Assembly: GCA_016787085.1 (NCBI GenBank)
Contig: JAEUVJ010000053.1
Coordinates: forward strand, 310,001-374,000
DNA: 64,000 nt
Origin: Chitinophagaceae bacterium
GTDB lineage: Bacteria > Bacteroidota > Bacteroidia > Chitinophagales > Chitinophagaceae
Direction: 5' to 3'
The translations under genes and the position numbers were made by a program. Of this stretch, positions 44,139-51,812 are shown piece after piece (position 1 is the first letter of the stretch; each line of letters begins with the position of its first letter). The notes beneath the pieces are model-generated. The model ran no database searches. It was not told the origin of the DNA and saw nothing but the letters and a program-made list of their open reading frames with translations.

Positions 44139-44741
44139 TACATCCGTCACAGAAGGGAATGCATTTTTCATGTACGCCTCCAGGCCTTCAGGCCTTACCC
44201 ATCGTATTTCAAGGATGTCTTCTTCTGTCTGGGGTACCAGGTCCTGAGCCCCGTTCACTTCCATGTTGTACCAATGCGATTCTTTAAGGATGAATTTCGA
44301 TCCTTCATGGTAGGTATGATAGGTAATGGAAAGCGGGGAAACCAGTTTTACTTTTTTGAGGCCGGTCTCTTCCTGCACTTCCCGTACCGCACAGTCTTCC
44401 AGTTTTTCACCGTCATCCAGTTTGCCTTTCGGCAGATCCCACTTACCTCTTCGGAAGATCAGTAGTATTTCATTTTCAGGATTAGTTACCAAACCTCCTG
44501 CCGCTTTGATCAAAGTGAATTTTTTGAATATGGCCTTTTTCAGTTTGTCAAGATCGGCATGAAAGAAAACGCCGGCATGTACTTTGGGAAGCTGCATCTC
44601 ATGAATGATGGTCTTAACGGTATGCGTATCCAGCTCATCAATAAAAATGGCATCATCATGATGAACAAAAGGCTCGATCACATTATCGATCGTATCGCAA
44701 AGAAAAAGCGGTTTGTCTCCGAAGTAGATCTTGATGAACAT
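44115..44741 (-). CDS. NUDIX hydrolase
   Basis: 208 residues from MFIKIYFGDKPLFLCDTIDN. The first 90 residues form an N-terminal domain without a clear family name. The Nudix box is intact (GKLDDGEKLEDCAVREVQEETG), with the metal-binding Glu residues, at about residues 107-128. It probably cleaves a nucleoside diphosphate linked to another group; the substrate is unknown. It converges on and overlaps the hotdog gene. The alternative longer start at 44789 enters an inverted-repeat region. Confidence 0.9.
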   Translation of the reverse strand: MFIKIYFGDKPLFLCDTIDNVIEPFVHHDDAIFIDELDTHTVKTIIHEMQLPKVHAGVFFHADLDKLKKAIFKKFTLIKAAGGLVTNPENEILLIFRRGKWDLPKGKLDDGEKLEDCAVREVQEETGLKKVKLVSPLSITYHTYHEGSKFILKESHWYNMEVNGAQDLVPQTEEDILEIRWVRPEGLEAYMKNAFPSVTDVLETCLAK

Positions 44742-44766
44742 GAATCTAAGGTAAGAAAGAAGAATC

Positions 44767-44878
44767 AAGGTACAAGAGGTAAGAAACAAGAACCAAGAAG
44801 CAAGGTACTATCATCCCGCCTGTCCCGAAATATTCCGGGAACAAAATCTTGTTTCTTGAGCCTTGAGCCTTGTACCTT
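44767..44878. repeat. Nested inverted-repeat element before pyrE
   Basis: AAGGTACAAG (44767-44776) pairs with CTTGTACCTT (44869-44878). Inside it, AAGAAACAAGA (44781-44791) pairs with TCTTGTTTCTT (44847-44857), and a central 18-base near-palindrome TCCCGAAATATTCCGGGA lies at 44823-44840. It holds no coding sequence. The outer arms match those at 42032-42193. Confidence 0.7.
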
Positions 44879-44886
44879 ACTTTATT

Positions 44887-44894
44887 TATCTTCG
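44887..44894 (+). promoter_or_regulatory. Promoter-like TATCTTCG before pyrE
   Basis: One change from TAnnTTTG, ending 4 bases before the pyrE ATG at 44899. It has the same sequence as the element before pyrB. Confidence 0.45.
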
Positions 44895-44898
44895 CGGC

Positions 44899-45534
44899 AT
44901 GACAAATGAAAAAGTGGTAGCCGAAAAACTGCTGCAGGTGAATGCGGTGAAACTCAGTCTTCAGAATCCGTTTACCTGGGCCAGCGGCTGGAAAAGCCCG
45001 ATCTATTGCGATAATCGCCGGGTATTATCTTTCCCTTTTATCCGTGATTACATCAAGTCTGAACTATGCAATGCAGTATTTGAAAAATTTCCTGATGCCG
45101 AATTGCTCGCCGGGGTGGCCACTGCGGGTATAGCCTGGGGCGCTATGGTGGCTGACCAGCTCAAGCTACCCTATATATATGTACGGCCAAAACCCAAGGA
45201 ACATGGGCTTGGCAACCAAATAGAAGGGTTTTATGAAAAGGGGCAAAAGACCGTGGTGATCGAGGACCTTGTTTCTACCGGCAAAAGCAGTATGCAGGTA
45301 GTAGATGTGCTGAAGAATGAAGGATTGGATGTTATTGGAATGGTTTCGATCTTCACGTATGGTTTTCCCGTTGCGGCAGAAACATTTGCCAAAGCCGGGC
45401 TTACGTATTATTCCCTTACTGATTATCCTTCGCTGATCGAACTGGCTACAGATAAGGGTTCGGTCTCAGCAGGGGAGCAGGAAATTTTGTTAAAATGGCG
45501 GGACGACCCGGCCAATTGGAAAGGAGTTTTGTAA
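44899..45534 (+). CDS. pyrE: Orotate phosphoribosyltransferase
   Basis: Converts orotate and PRPP to orotidine monophosphate. 211 residues from MTNEKVVAEKLLQVNAVKLS. The N-terminal NPFTWASGWKSPIYCDNRR, the ATAGIAWGAMVADQL region, the mobile loop VRPKPKEHGLGNQIEG and the PRPP motif TVVIEDLVSTGKSSMQVV are all present. The ATG at 44899 lies 4 bases after TATCTTCG, the same promoter-like sequence as at pyrB. Confidence 0.97.
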   Translation: MTNEKVVAEKLLQVNAVKLSLQNPFTWASGWKSPIYCDNRRVLSFPFIRDYIKSELCNAVFEKFPDAELLAGVATAGIAWGAMVADQLKLPYIYVRPKPKEHGLGNQIEGFYEKGQKTVVIEDLVSTGKSSMQVVDVLKNEGLDVIGMVSIFTYGFPVAAETFAKAGLTYYSLTDYPSLIELATDKGSVSAGEQEILLKWRDDPANWKGVL

Positions 45535-45553
45535 TTTGTTATCAAATACTACT

Positions 45554-45946
45554 ATGAAAAAGTTGTTTGTTACACTGATAGCTATAACCGGTATTGCAAT
45601 AGCTGCTTCTTCCCAGACCAAAGCGCTGGAGACGGCACGAATCAAAACACCCAATGTTCTGTGTGAGGAATGTAAGAAACGGCTGACTACTTATCTTGAC
45701 CGCTATGATGGTATCCAATACCTCAATATCAACTTCCGGAAAGGCGAGATACAGGTAAAATACCTGACTGACCGTATAGATATCGAACAGATCAAAACAG
45801 CTATTGCCAACATGGGCTATGATGCAGACGATGTGACCGCTGACGAGCAGGCGTATAAAAGACTGCCTAAAAGTTGTAAGAAATTTGAAGACGGAGGAGG
45901 ACACCCTAAACCAAGGCCTGAACCGGCACCGCAACCTGCACAATAA
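45554..45946 (+). CDS. Exported heavy-metal-associated (HMA-like) domain protein
   Basis: 130 residues from MKKLFVTLIAITGIAIAASSQ, a signal peptide. The HMA-like fold is visible in VLCEECKKRLTTYLDRYDG, with a CEEC pair in place of the classical CxxC, followed by YLNINFRKGEIQVKYL and IKTAIANMGYDADD. The end is Pro-rich (GGHPKPRPEPAPQPAQ). Metal binding in the periplasm is plausible. It follows pyrE closely (19 bases) but has an unrelated function. Confidence 0.78.
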   Translation: MKKLFVTLIAITGIAIAASSQTKALETARIKTPNVLCEECKKRLTTYLDRYDGIQYLNINFRKGEIQVKYLTDRIDIEQIKTAIANMGYDADDVTADEQAYKRLPKSCKKFEDGGGHPKPRPEPAPQPAQ

Positions 45947-45955
45947 AAAAAGTTT

Positions 45956-45979
45956 ATCCCGTTTTCATCAAGACGGGAT
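45956..45979. terminator. Bidirectional terminator
   Basis: Stem ATCCCGT / ACGGGAT with A and T runs on both sides, lying between two convergent genes. It can serve both strands. Confidence 0.85.
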
Positions 45980-45981
45980 TT

Positions 45982-46437
45982 TTATTTGAATAACTCCTGC
46001 AGGTTTTGCTTTCCTTCGTAATGAAGCGGGATCGTTTTATAGAAGCCGCCTTTTCCCACCTTTGCCTTTCCTTTAATAGTGATCAGCACCTGCTCGTTCG
46101 TCAGCGCAGAAAGGGAATGTTTGAGGAGATGCTTCATCTCTACCTCTAATTTTACCGGGATCGTGAAATTTGAATTGGCAGGAATAGCTACTGCTTCATC
46201 TACAGTAAAATGGCCAAGATAGGTGCTGTCCATCCAGGCTTCTCCTTCCGCATTCTTCAGCCGGGCTTTTTTATTATTAGGGTTGAAATAGTGTATTGCC
46301 AATGTTACCTGGGACCTTCCTTTCTCCAATTTGTTCATTTGTACTTTATCTATCCCGTGGAATACGGGTTCTTTCATACTTACGCAGGAAGAAAGAATGA
46401 TGATCGCCGCTGACAGCAGAAGAGACAGGTATTTCAT
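45982..46437 (-). CDS. LEA type 2-like lipoprotein
   Basis: About 151 residues from MKYLSLLLSAAIIILSSC, with lipobox LSSC. The mature part has VTLAIHYFNPNNKKARLKNA followed by EAWMDSTYLGHFTVDEAVAI and FTIPVKLEVEM, which is the LEA_2/WHy pattern (a small beta-sandwich). Its role is unknown. It is placed in the outer or inner membrane by its lipid anchor. The start is chosen at 46437 to fit the lipoprotein signal. Confidence 0.78.
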   Translation of the reverse strand: MKYLSLLLSAAIIILSSCVSMKEPVFHGIDKVQMNKLEKGRSQVTLAIHYFNPNNKKARLKNAEGEAWMDSTYLGHFTVDEAVAIPANSNFTIPVKLEVEMKHLLKHSLSALTNEQVLITIKGKAKVGKGGFYKTIPLHYEGKQNLQELFK

Positions 46438-46540
46438 TAGCGGCAAATTAATCAAAGAGGATAGTTTTTTTCGGATATATCGTCTTAAAATGTTTTTAAT
46501 ACTGCATTTTCGTTCAGGAGTCGCTGGCGGAAAAATAAGT

Positions 46541-46548
46541 TACCTTTG
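46541..46548 (+). promoter_or_regulatory. TAnnTTTG promoter -7 element of rnpB
   Basis: TACCTTTG ends 5 bases before the predicted 5' end of the RNase P RNA. This fits a TSS about 5-7 bases downstream of the element. Confidence 0.7.
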
Positions 46549-46553
46549 CTCTG

Positions 46554-46949
46554 CTACAAGCCGGGCTATCGCTTTTCGCCACTGGCGGAGGGAGGAAAGT
46601 CCGGACAGCACAGAGCAATGCACCCCGTGATAAGCGGGGGACTTTTCTTTCTTAGACAGAAAAGAACAGACAGTGCCACAGAAAATAACCTCACCCCTTA
46701 TCCTCATCATTGCGGGCAAAGCAAAGCAATCAGAGGGTAAGGGGTGAAAGGGTGAAAACGTAGGGTAAGAGCCTACGGCTGATGATGGTAACGTCACCAG
46801 CGGGTAAACCTTGCATGCTGAAATGCCACGTATAGTACCGTTTGAGGGCTGCTCGCCCGAGGTACAGGGTAGGCAGATTGATCCCGCAGGGCAACTTGCG
46901 GGACAGATAAATGATGGCCCTCGACAGAATCCGGCTTACAGGCTTGTAG
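46554..46949 (+). ncRNA. rnpB: RNase P RNA (class A)
   Basis: The RNA catalytic subunit that removes 5' leaders from pre-tRNA. P1 pairs CTACAAGCC (46554-46562) with GGCTTGTAG (46941-46949), a perfect 9 bp. Conserved regions are GGAGGGAGGAAAGTCCGGAC (near 46587) and the downstream CGACAGAATCCGGCTTACAG (from 46922). CAGTGCCACAGAAAATA and GTAAGAGCCTAC are also present. The P12 region is extended: ACCCCTTATCCTC (46693-46705) pairs with GAGGGTAAGGGGT (46733-46745), with one G-U pair. A short T-run follows at 46950. Confidence 0.95.
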
Positions 46950-46950
46950 T

Positions 46951-47089
46951 TTTTACCCCCAGCCCCTAAAGGGGAGGATGAAAAAGATCCATGATTGTGA
47001 CCGTTTATTTTGGATGTTTTGTACAAAGAAATATTTGTATCAATAAATCATTTTCAATCTAAGTCCCCCTTTAGGGGATAGGGGTAAAA
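46951..47089. repeat. CCCCTAAAGGGG inverted repeat flanking rnpB end and CPBP gene
   Basis: TTTTACCCCCAGCCCCTAAA (46951-46970) followed by GGGGA is an imperfect inverted copy of 47064-47089 (TCCCCCTTTAGGGGATAGGG, then GTAAAA). The right arm covers the last codons and the stop of the CPBP gene. The 90 bases between the arms are AT-rich and hold no gene. Confidence 0.65.
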
Positions 47090-47991
47090 TTCCCGATATA
47101 CCCGCCTATCTCCATCATCCACGCAATACCGAGATGAACCATTAATCCTCCGTAAATGGATCGTGTATGGTAAACAACAATACCTAATATCATTCCGCCA
47201 AAATAGGAACTGATACATTCCCCTATAGGTTTGCCGAAATGGATCGTGCAATAAAAACAGGCCATCGGCAGGATGGCATCCTTGCCTGCCCATTTTACAA
47301 ATGCAATGACCAGGAATCCCCGGAAGAATAATTCGATCGTGATAAAATCGCTGCCATAGGAAAGTTCGAACAGCAGTTTTTGCCACCAGCGCAGGCTGTC
47401 TATATTGCCGGTAGCCGTTGCGGATATTAATTTGGGATATACTTCAAGGAAATCCGGCTGCGTGGAGGCGGCTACGACTAGTGGCAACATGATCAGCAGC
47501 ATCATAATATAAGGCGTCCAGTTGATATTCTTTGTTTTGATACCATAGAGTGGCTGCCCTTTGTCGAACCTGTTACGGATAAGGGTCAGCGCAGCTGTCG
47601 TGATCAGCAACAATACCGGCCAGTATGTGATATAGTTCCAGAAATGATCTGTTTGCCAGTCATCAGAAAAAGAGAAATAGGGATTAAATGCGACCTTGAA
47701 AGAGAAGACCAAAGGTGCTATTAACAGGAGCGTCACAAACCCTTTTTCCCGGAAATATTTTTTGCCTGCAAGGGCCGTATAGATAAGATAAGGGATACTG
47801 AATGCCAGTAAAAAAATGCCGGAACGGCTTAAAAAAGGCAGCAGGAAGCCTGCATCACGGCTGATACTGTCGTCAATGCCGAACCGGTAGTTCGCCCAGA
47901 CTAAAAACCCGGTAAAAACAGTGATTATGAATAATATCCGCCTGTCAGTTTCGTAAATGTACCCCCTGATGTACCCGGTTATTTCCTTCAT
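47071..47991 (-). CDS. CPBP-family intramembrane protease-like protein
   Basis: A 306-residue polytopic membrane protein with about eight helices. CPBP (CAAX-protease/Abi) motifs appear in order near the C-terminus: ITIELFFRGFL (motif 1, with one Glu where EExxxR is usual), FYCTIHFGKP (His of motif 2), and MVHLGIAWM (His of motif 3). Whether the single Glu still supports proteolysis is unclear. The last few codons lie inside a dispersed GC-rich repeat (46951-47089). Confidence 0.72.
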   Translation of the reverse strand: MKEITGYIRGYIYETDRRILFIITVFTGFLVWANYRFGIDDSISRDAGFLLPFLSRSGIFLLAFSIPYLIYTALAGKKYFREKGFVTLLLIAPLVFSFKVAFNPYFSFSDDWQTDHFWNYITYWPVLLLITTAALTLIRNRFDKGQPLYGIKTKNINWTPYIMMLLIMLPLVVAASTQPDFLEVYPKLISATATGNIDSLRWWQKLLFELSYGSDFITIELFFRGFLVIAFVKWAGKDAILPMACFYCTIHFGKPIGECISSYFGGMILGIVVYHTRSIYGGLMVHLGIAWMMEIGGYIGNFTPIP

Positions 47992-48098
47992 GCAGTACGA
48001 AAAATAGATTTTTTTGAAACCCCGTTAAACTTTCCTGCGCCTTTCGCTTCCAAAATTGCGTTAATATTTTCCACAAACCCTAAACTAAAAGTATAGCC

Positions 48099-48995
48099 AT
48101 GAAATTAATCTCAATTAACCGGATAACCTTAGCAGTTGTGATGCTGCTCGCCACGGTTCTGTATTCCTGCCAGAAGGATAGCAGCGTATCAGATGATAAC
48201 ACTACTACCCAGCCGGTAACCGAAGAAGAAGCCGTCGCTTATTCAGAAGAAAGCGCCGAAGCAGAAGCCAGTTTTGATGATATCGAGGATGTAAGCCGTA
48301 TGGCCGCTGAAGAAGAAGGTGTGGTGAGTGCACCCAATGGCCGGGTATTTCCTTTTGTTCAGCTTCGCCTGAGACTTGGACCCTGTGCAACGATCACTGT
48401 TTCTCCTAACGACAGTACCTATCCTAAAACAGTCACTATTGATTTTGGCACCGGTTGTATATGTGCCGATGGCAAATTCCGTAAAGGTGCGATCATCCTT
48501 CATTTCACCGGCCCGATCCGCCGTTCTGGTTCGGTACTTACGATCACTCTGCGTGATTTTTACCTGAACCGTGCTCATGTGGAAGGTACCAAAGTGATCA
48601 GCAACCTGAGTGCAAATGGAGCTATCAAATTCACCGTGCAGGTAGTGGGCGGCAAGGTAACTTACCCGAATGGAAGAGGATACCGGTATGAAGGTTTGAA
48701 ATATGTAGCGCAGGTAGAAGGTGCCGCAACAGCGAACCCGCTGGATGATATATATAAGATAGAGGGCCGGTCAAAGACCACCTTCAACAATGGCCTGACC
48801 ATTACCCTGAATACAGAGTCTCCGTTGATAAAGAAAGTAGCCTGCCACTGGATCAGCAACGGCACATTGAAGATAAAGATCAATGACAGGGTATTATTCC
48901 TTGACTATGGCGCACCCAACAATGGCGCTTGTGACAACAAAGCCCTGCTGACCTGGAATAATGGCAATAATCAAAGACTGATAACTTTACCATAA
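48099..48995 (+). CDS. Lipoprotein of unknown function
   Basis: 298 residues with lipobox LYSC after MKLISINRITLAVVMLLATV. A low-complexity acidic linker (EEEAVAYSEESAEAEASFDD, residues about 42-61) is followed by a beta-rich domain: CATITVSPNDSTYPKTVTID, GTGCICADGKFRKGAIIL, FTGPIRRSGSVLTITLRDF. The paired Cys in GTGCICADG are notable. I do not recognise the family. It probably faces the periplasm or the surface and has a terminator at 49029. Confidence 0.7.
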   Translation: MKLISINRITLAVVMLLATVLYSCQKDSSVSDDNTTTQPVTEEEAVAYSEESAEAEASFDDIEDVSRMAAEEEGVVSAPNGRVFPFVQLRLRLGPCATITVSPNDSTYPKTVTIDFGTGCICADGKFRKGAIILHFTGPIRRSGSVLTITLRDFYLNRAHVEGTKVISNLSANGAIKFTVQVVGGKVTYPNGRGYRYEGLKYVAQVEGAATANPLDDIYKIEGRSKTTFNNGLTITLNTESPLIKKVACHWISNGTLKIKINDRVLFLDYGAPNNGACDNKALLTWNNGNNQRLITLP

Positions 48996-49028
48996 ACACC
49001 CGTTGATCCGAATCCCGGAAAGTTCCAT

Positions 49029-49054
49029 GCCTGTCTCACTACAACGAGACAGGC
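49029..49054 (+). terminator. Rho-independent terminator
   Basis: A perfect 9-bp stem GCCTGTCTC / GAGACAGGC and a T6 run, ending the lipoprotein gene. The T-run passes straight into the promoter-like TATATTTG of the next gene. Confidence 0.88.
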
Positions 49055-49059
49055 TTTTT

Positions 49060-49067
49060 TATATTTG
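49060..49067 (+). promoter_or_regulatory. TAnnTTTG promoter -7 element
   Basis: TATATTTG ends 3 bases before the ATG at 49071. It abuts the preceding terminator. If used, the mRNA is leaderless. Confidence 0.5.
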
Positions 49068-49070
49068 CAC

Positions 49071-49895
49071 ATGCGCCGACTGGTCACCTGCTTCTTATTG
49101 TTCTCATTGTTCTCCTGCAAGACACTTACAGAAATGGAAAAACTGCACCGGGACCTGTCCGGCAAATGGCTGGTATTGTATCCGGATCATGATCTTAAAA
49201 ATGACTACCAGAAAGTGGTGTACAGCAAAATACAGGATTCGATAGTGGGGCTGTCAGGGTTGAAGCTCGTTACGTTGGCTGATGACGGCTCCTTTATGCA
49301 GCTTGACAGTCTTCATGCAAGAGGGAAATGGGGGATCACCGGGGAAAAAATTGTATTTGTTGAGAATGGCGGTAAAGGGTTTGAGAATTTCAGTGCTGCG
49401 TTCACGGGTTACGAAAAGGGGGTCCTTAAACTGACTGAATACGTTCGGGCAGAAGGAGAGAAGATCCGGTTGGTCTGGCATCTGAAGAAAATACGGGGAG
49501 GGTCTGCCGAAGAATTATTCAGTAATGAAAGAAATACCTGGCGAAAAAAACCGATAAAAGCAGAATCAGAAAAGGAGATCAGGCAGCGATTATCGGCTAT
49601 GCTTTCTTTTTATGCAGCCTATTATTCACTGGTCACGAAGGAGTCGAGTTTTTTTGTCCCCACCCGTGTTATTTTACCCTTACGTTTTTACCAGCATGCT
49701 ATTGGAATGAAAGATTTTGATGCGGATGGATTCTTTGCCGGTTTATTTTATGACAGGCAACAGGCAGCGGAAGCTCATCGTTATCTTTCCGTTTCCATCC
49801 GTAAGCTGCGGAACGATTTCCCGAAGATGGAAAACTATGTGGAAGAGTACGCTGCATTCATGAAATTGATGGCCCAGGATATTGCAGCAGAATGA
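49071..49895 (+). CDS. Putative lipoprotein of unknown function
   Basis: About 274 residues from MRRLVTCFLLFSLFSCKTLT, with lipobox LFSC. The first half (GKWLVLYPDHDLKNDYQK, GLSGLKLVTLADDGSFMQL, GKWGITGEKIVFVENGG) has a lipocalin-like strand pattern. The second half is helical (EKEIRQRLSAMLSFYAAYYS). No family is recognised. A TTG at 49065 is ignored because the lipoprotein signal starts at 49071. Confidence 0.68.
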   Translation: MRRLVTCFLLFSLFSCKTLTEMEKLHRDLSGKWLVLYPDHDLKNDYQKVVYSKIQDSIVGLSGLKLVTLADDGSFMQLDSLHARGKWGITGEKIVFVENGGKGFENFSAAFTGYEKGVLKLTEYVRAEGEKIRLVWHLKKIRGGSAEELFSNERNTWRKKPIKAESEKEIRQRLSAMLSFYAAYYSLVTKESSFFVPTRVILPLRFYQHAIGMKDFDADGFFAGLFYDRQQAAEAHRYLSVSIRKLRNDFPKMENYVEEYAAFMKLMAQDIAAE

Positions 49896-50261
49896 TCAGG
49901 TGCCGATATCATGCCCGAACTGGAGAATGTACCCATTGCAATCTCTGATCGCAAACTCCCGCATTCCGTATGCAAAGTCTTCGATCGGGTACAGCACATC
50001 GGTTTTGTCTTTTAAAAAATGCCACCACACATCGGCATCTTCTGTGCGGATATATAACGAGCCGGTGAATACAGGCTTTTCATACGACAGGTGTTCATTG
50101 GGTTTTGTCAGCATGATCCTTACTTTATGTTTTTCCACTACTCCCCAGCCTGCATCTTCCAGGTAGTTGCCTTCGTCAAATCCGAGAACGGAAACATAAT
50201 AATCAATGGTGGCCCGTACGTCGTCCACCCACAGCATGGGGGTGATCTCTTTTAGTTGCAT
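49896..50261 (-). CDS. VOC-superfamily (glyoxalase/bleomycin resistance-like) protein
   Basis: 121 residues. ITPMLWVDDVRATIDYYVSVLGF is the typical N-terminal VOC strand-helix motif, and the C-terminal MREFAIRDCNGYILQFGHDIG has the matching metal-end pattern. Specific substrate binding cannot be told. It is the last gene in the 51.7-49.9 kb operon behind AlkD-like and radical SAM genes. It ends one base before the convergent lipoprotein gene stop. Confidence 0.85.
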   Translation of the reverse strand: MQLKEITPMLWVDDVRATIDYYVSVLGFDEGNYLEDAGWGVVEKHKVRIMLTKPNEHLSYEKPVFTGSLYIRTEDADVWWHFLKDKTDVLYPIEDFAYGMREFAIRDCNGYILQFGHDIGT

Positions 50262-50269
50262 AGAATGAT

Positions 50270-50839
50270 CTATTTGTTTTTAGAAAAATTTCGTTTGATC
50301 CAGGTCACAGCTTTCTTTACATAGTATTCATCGTCTTTTTCAAGTGCCCTGACAAGGCTCCTGACCGCTGTATGTTTGTCGCTGTGTCTTGTGTACCATT
50401 CCACCATCACCAATGAAAGCCGCCTTTGCCAGGGATCCTTTGAGCGACTGAGTTGGCCGGCCATAGCAAATATCTCTTTATCGTGTGTTTTCACAATGCC
50501 ACGAAGAAACTGCATACCCAGCCCGTCACAGACAGCCCAGTTATCTATCTTTTTTGAGAATTCTTTGAATAGCTTTAATACCATTGCCGGCTCATTCTTA
50601 CCGGTTTTTTCAATGATCTTGATGGCAATGATCTTTTCTTCCAGGGCGCCGGCATTCCATAGCTCTTTTGCCAACTGAAAAGAATAAGGCCTGTATAACC
50701 TGGCCAGCCCGTTAAGTTCGGGAGTTTTCACTCCATAGATCTTCTGCCGGCCCGGCACCATCTTTTCAAAAAAAGCAGCATTGCCGGTATTGCCTTTTTG
50801 AGCCAAAATCTTTTGAATCTCTTTTAATTGATGTGACAT
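50270..50839 (-). CDS. DNA alkylation repair protein (AlkD-like)
   Basis: 189 residues of HEAT-like repeats. The family motifs DNWAVCDGLGMQFLR, SKDPWQRRLSLV and VKKAVTWIKRNFSKNK match AlkD-type glycosylases, which remove cationic alkylated bases. The catalytic Asp and the aromatic/Arg positions look kept. It lies 2 bases from the SPL-like gene and 8 bases from the VOC gene, so the three form one transcript aimed at DNA repair (inference). Confidence 0.88.
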   Translation of the reverse strand: MSHQLKEIQKILAQKGNTGNAAFFEKMVPGRQKIYGVKTPELNGLARLYRPYSFQLAKELWNAGALEEKIIAIKIIEKTGKNEPAMVLKLFKEFSKKIDNWAVCDGLGMQFLRGIVKTHDKEIFAMAGQLSRSKDPWQRRLSLVMVEWYTRHSDKHTAVRSLVRALEKDDEYYVKKAVTWIKRNFSKNK

Positions 50840-50841
50840 AT

Positions 50842-51732
50842 CTATCCCAAAATACTGTTCCTGATCGAATACCTTTCACATATTTTGCCAGCCCGGTCTT
50901 TCAATTTTTTTTGATACATCGGATCTGTGTAATAGCCGTGGTCATAGAGTTGCCTGTATTTTGGCAGCAAAGAGGCATCGTATCGTTCCAGGAATTTATA
51001 AAAAAGGGTCTTGCTGTCTGCTGCCTGGTCGCCAAACAAAGTTAATCCGCCGGTAAGGATATAATCAGCGTCGTGTTCTTTTGCTGCGAAGATGATCTTA
51101 TCCAATTCTTCTTCTGTGTCGGAAATAAAAGGCAGTAGCGGGATTGCATTCACACCTGCAAGGAAACCTTCCTGTTTCATTTCCTGCAGTAATTGCAGCC
51201 GCTGCAGCGGTGTAGCCGCACCGGGTTCCAGCGTACGGCTGACCTTTTCATCCAAAGTGGAAACGGAAACGGAGAAAATAACTCCTCTTTTCAATGTGGG
51301 CTGAAGGTCAGCGGGCAGAATGGCGGCCTTGTCTATTTCTTTCAATAATCCAATATCTCTTCTGACCAAAGTACATTTGGTGCTGATGAAAACGGGGAAC
51401 CTGTATTTCAGGAAAAGTTTTAGCATCCCTTCGGCCATCCTGTATTGCTCTTCCTGGTGGATATAGGCATCAGTGGCAGAACCCAGCACCACCAATCCGT
51501 ATTGTCCTTTTTGAGATTTTACAATTAGTTGTTCTTCCAGCACCTCCAGTGCATTTGCTTTTACAGCCAGTCCTTCTGCCAGGTTTTCCCCATACTTACT
51601 GCCACGTATGTAACAGTACTGGCAGTTGCAACTGCATCCCTCGTATGGATTGGCAGTATAATCGGCGAGGAACCAACTATCCCTTTTTTTTAGTTTATTC
51701 AAAACGGTTTTGACCTGCTTTTCCCGGAGCAT
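50842..51732 (-). CDS. Radical SAM protein (spore photoproduct lyase-like)
   Basis: 296 residues. The radical SAM cluster motif is C-x3-C-x2-C within NPYEGCSCNCQYCYIRG, near residue 31. The following GSKYGENLAEGLAVKANALE and SGTDAYIHQEEQYRM-like region (seen as GSATDAYIHQEEQYRMAEGM) fit the SPL/Rv2578c group. SPL splits UV photoproducts in spores, but this relative may have another role. It is the first gene of the operon with AlkD-like and VOC genes. Confidence 0.88.
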   Translation of the reverse strand: MLREKQVKTVLNKLKKRDSWFLADYTANPYEGCSCNCQYCYIRGSKYGENLAEGLAVKANALEVLEEQLIVKSQKGQYGLVVLGSATDAYIHQEEQYRMAEGMLKLFLKYRFPVFISTKCTLVRRDIGLLKEIDKAAILPADLQPTLKRGVIFSVSVSTLDEKVSRTLEPGAATPLQRLQLLQEMKQEGFLAGVNAIPLLPFISDTEEELDKIIFAAKEHDADYILTGGLTLFGDQAADSKTLFYKFLERYDASLLPKYRQLYDHGYYTDPMYQKKLKDRAGKICERYSIRNSILG

Positions 51733-51812
51733 GCGATAAAATTACTGAAAGAGGAATATCATTACGTACAGGGTTAAGAGCTGTTCCCTTAGTTTTGCCA
51801 TAAAGCACCTGC

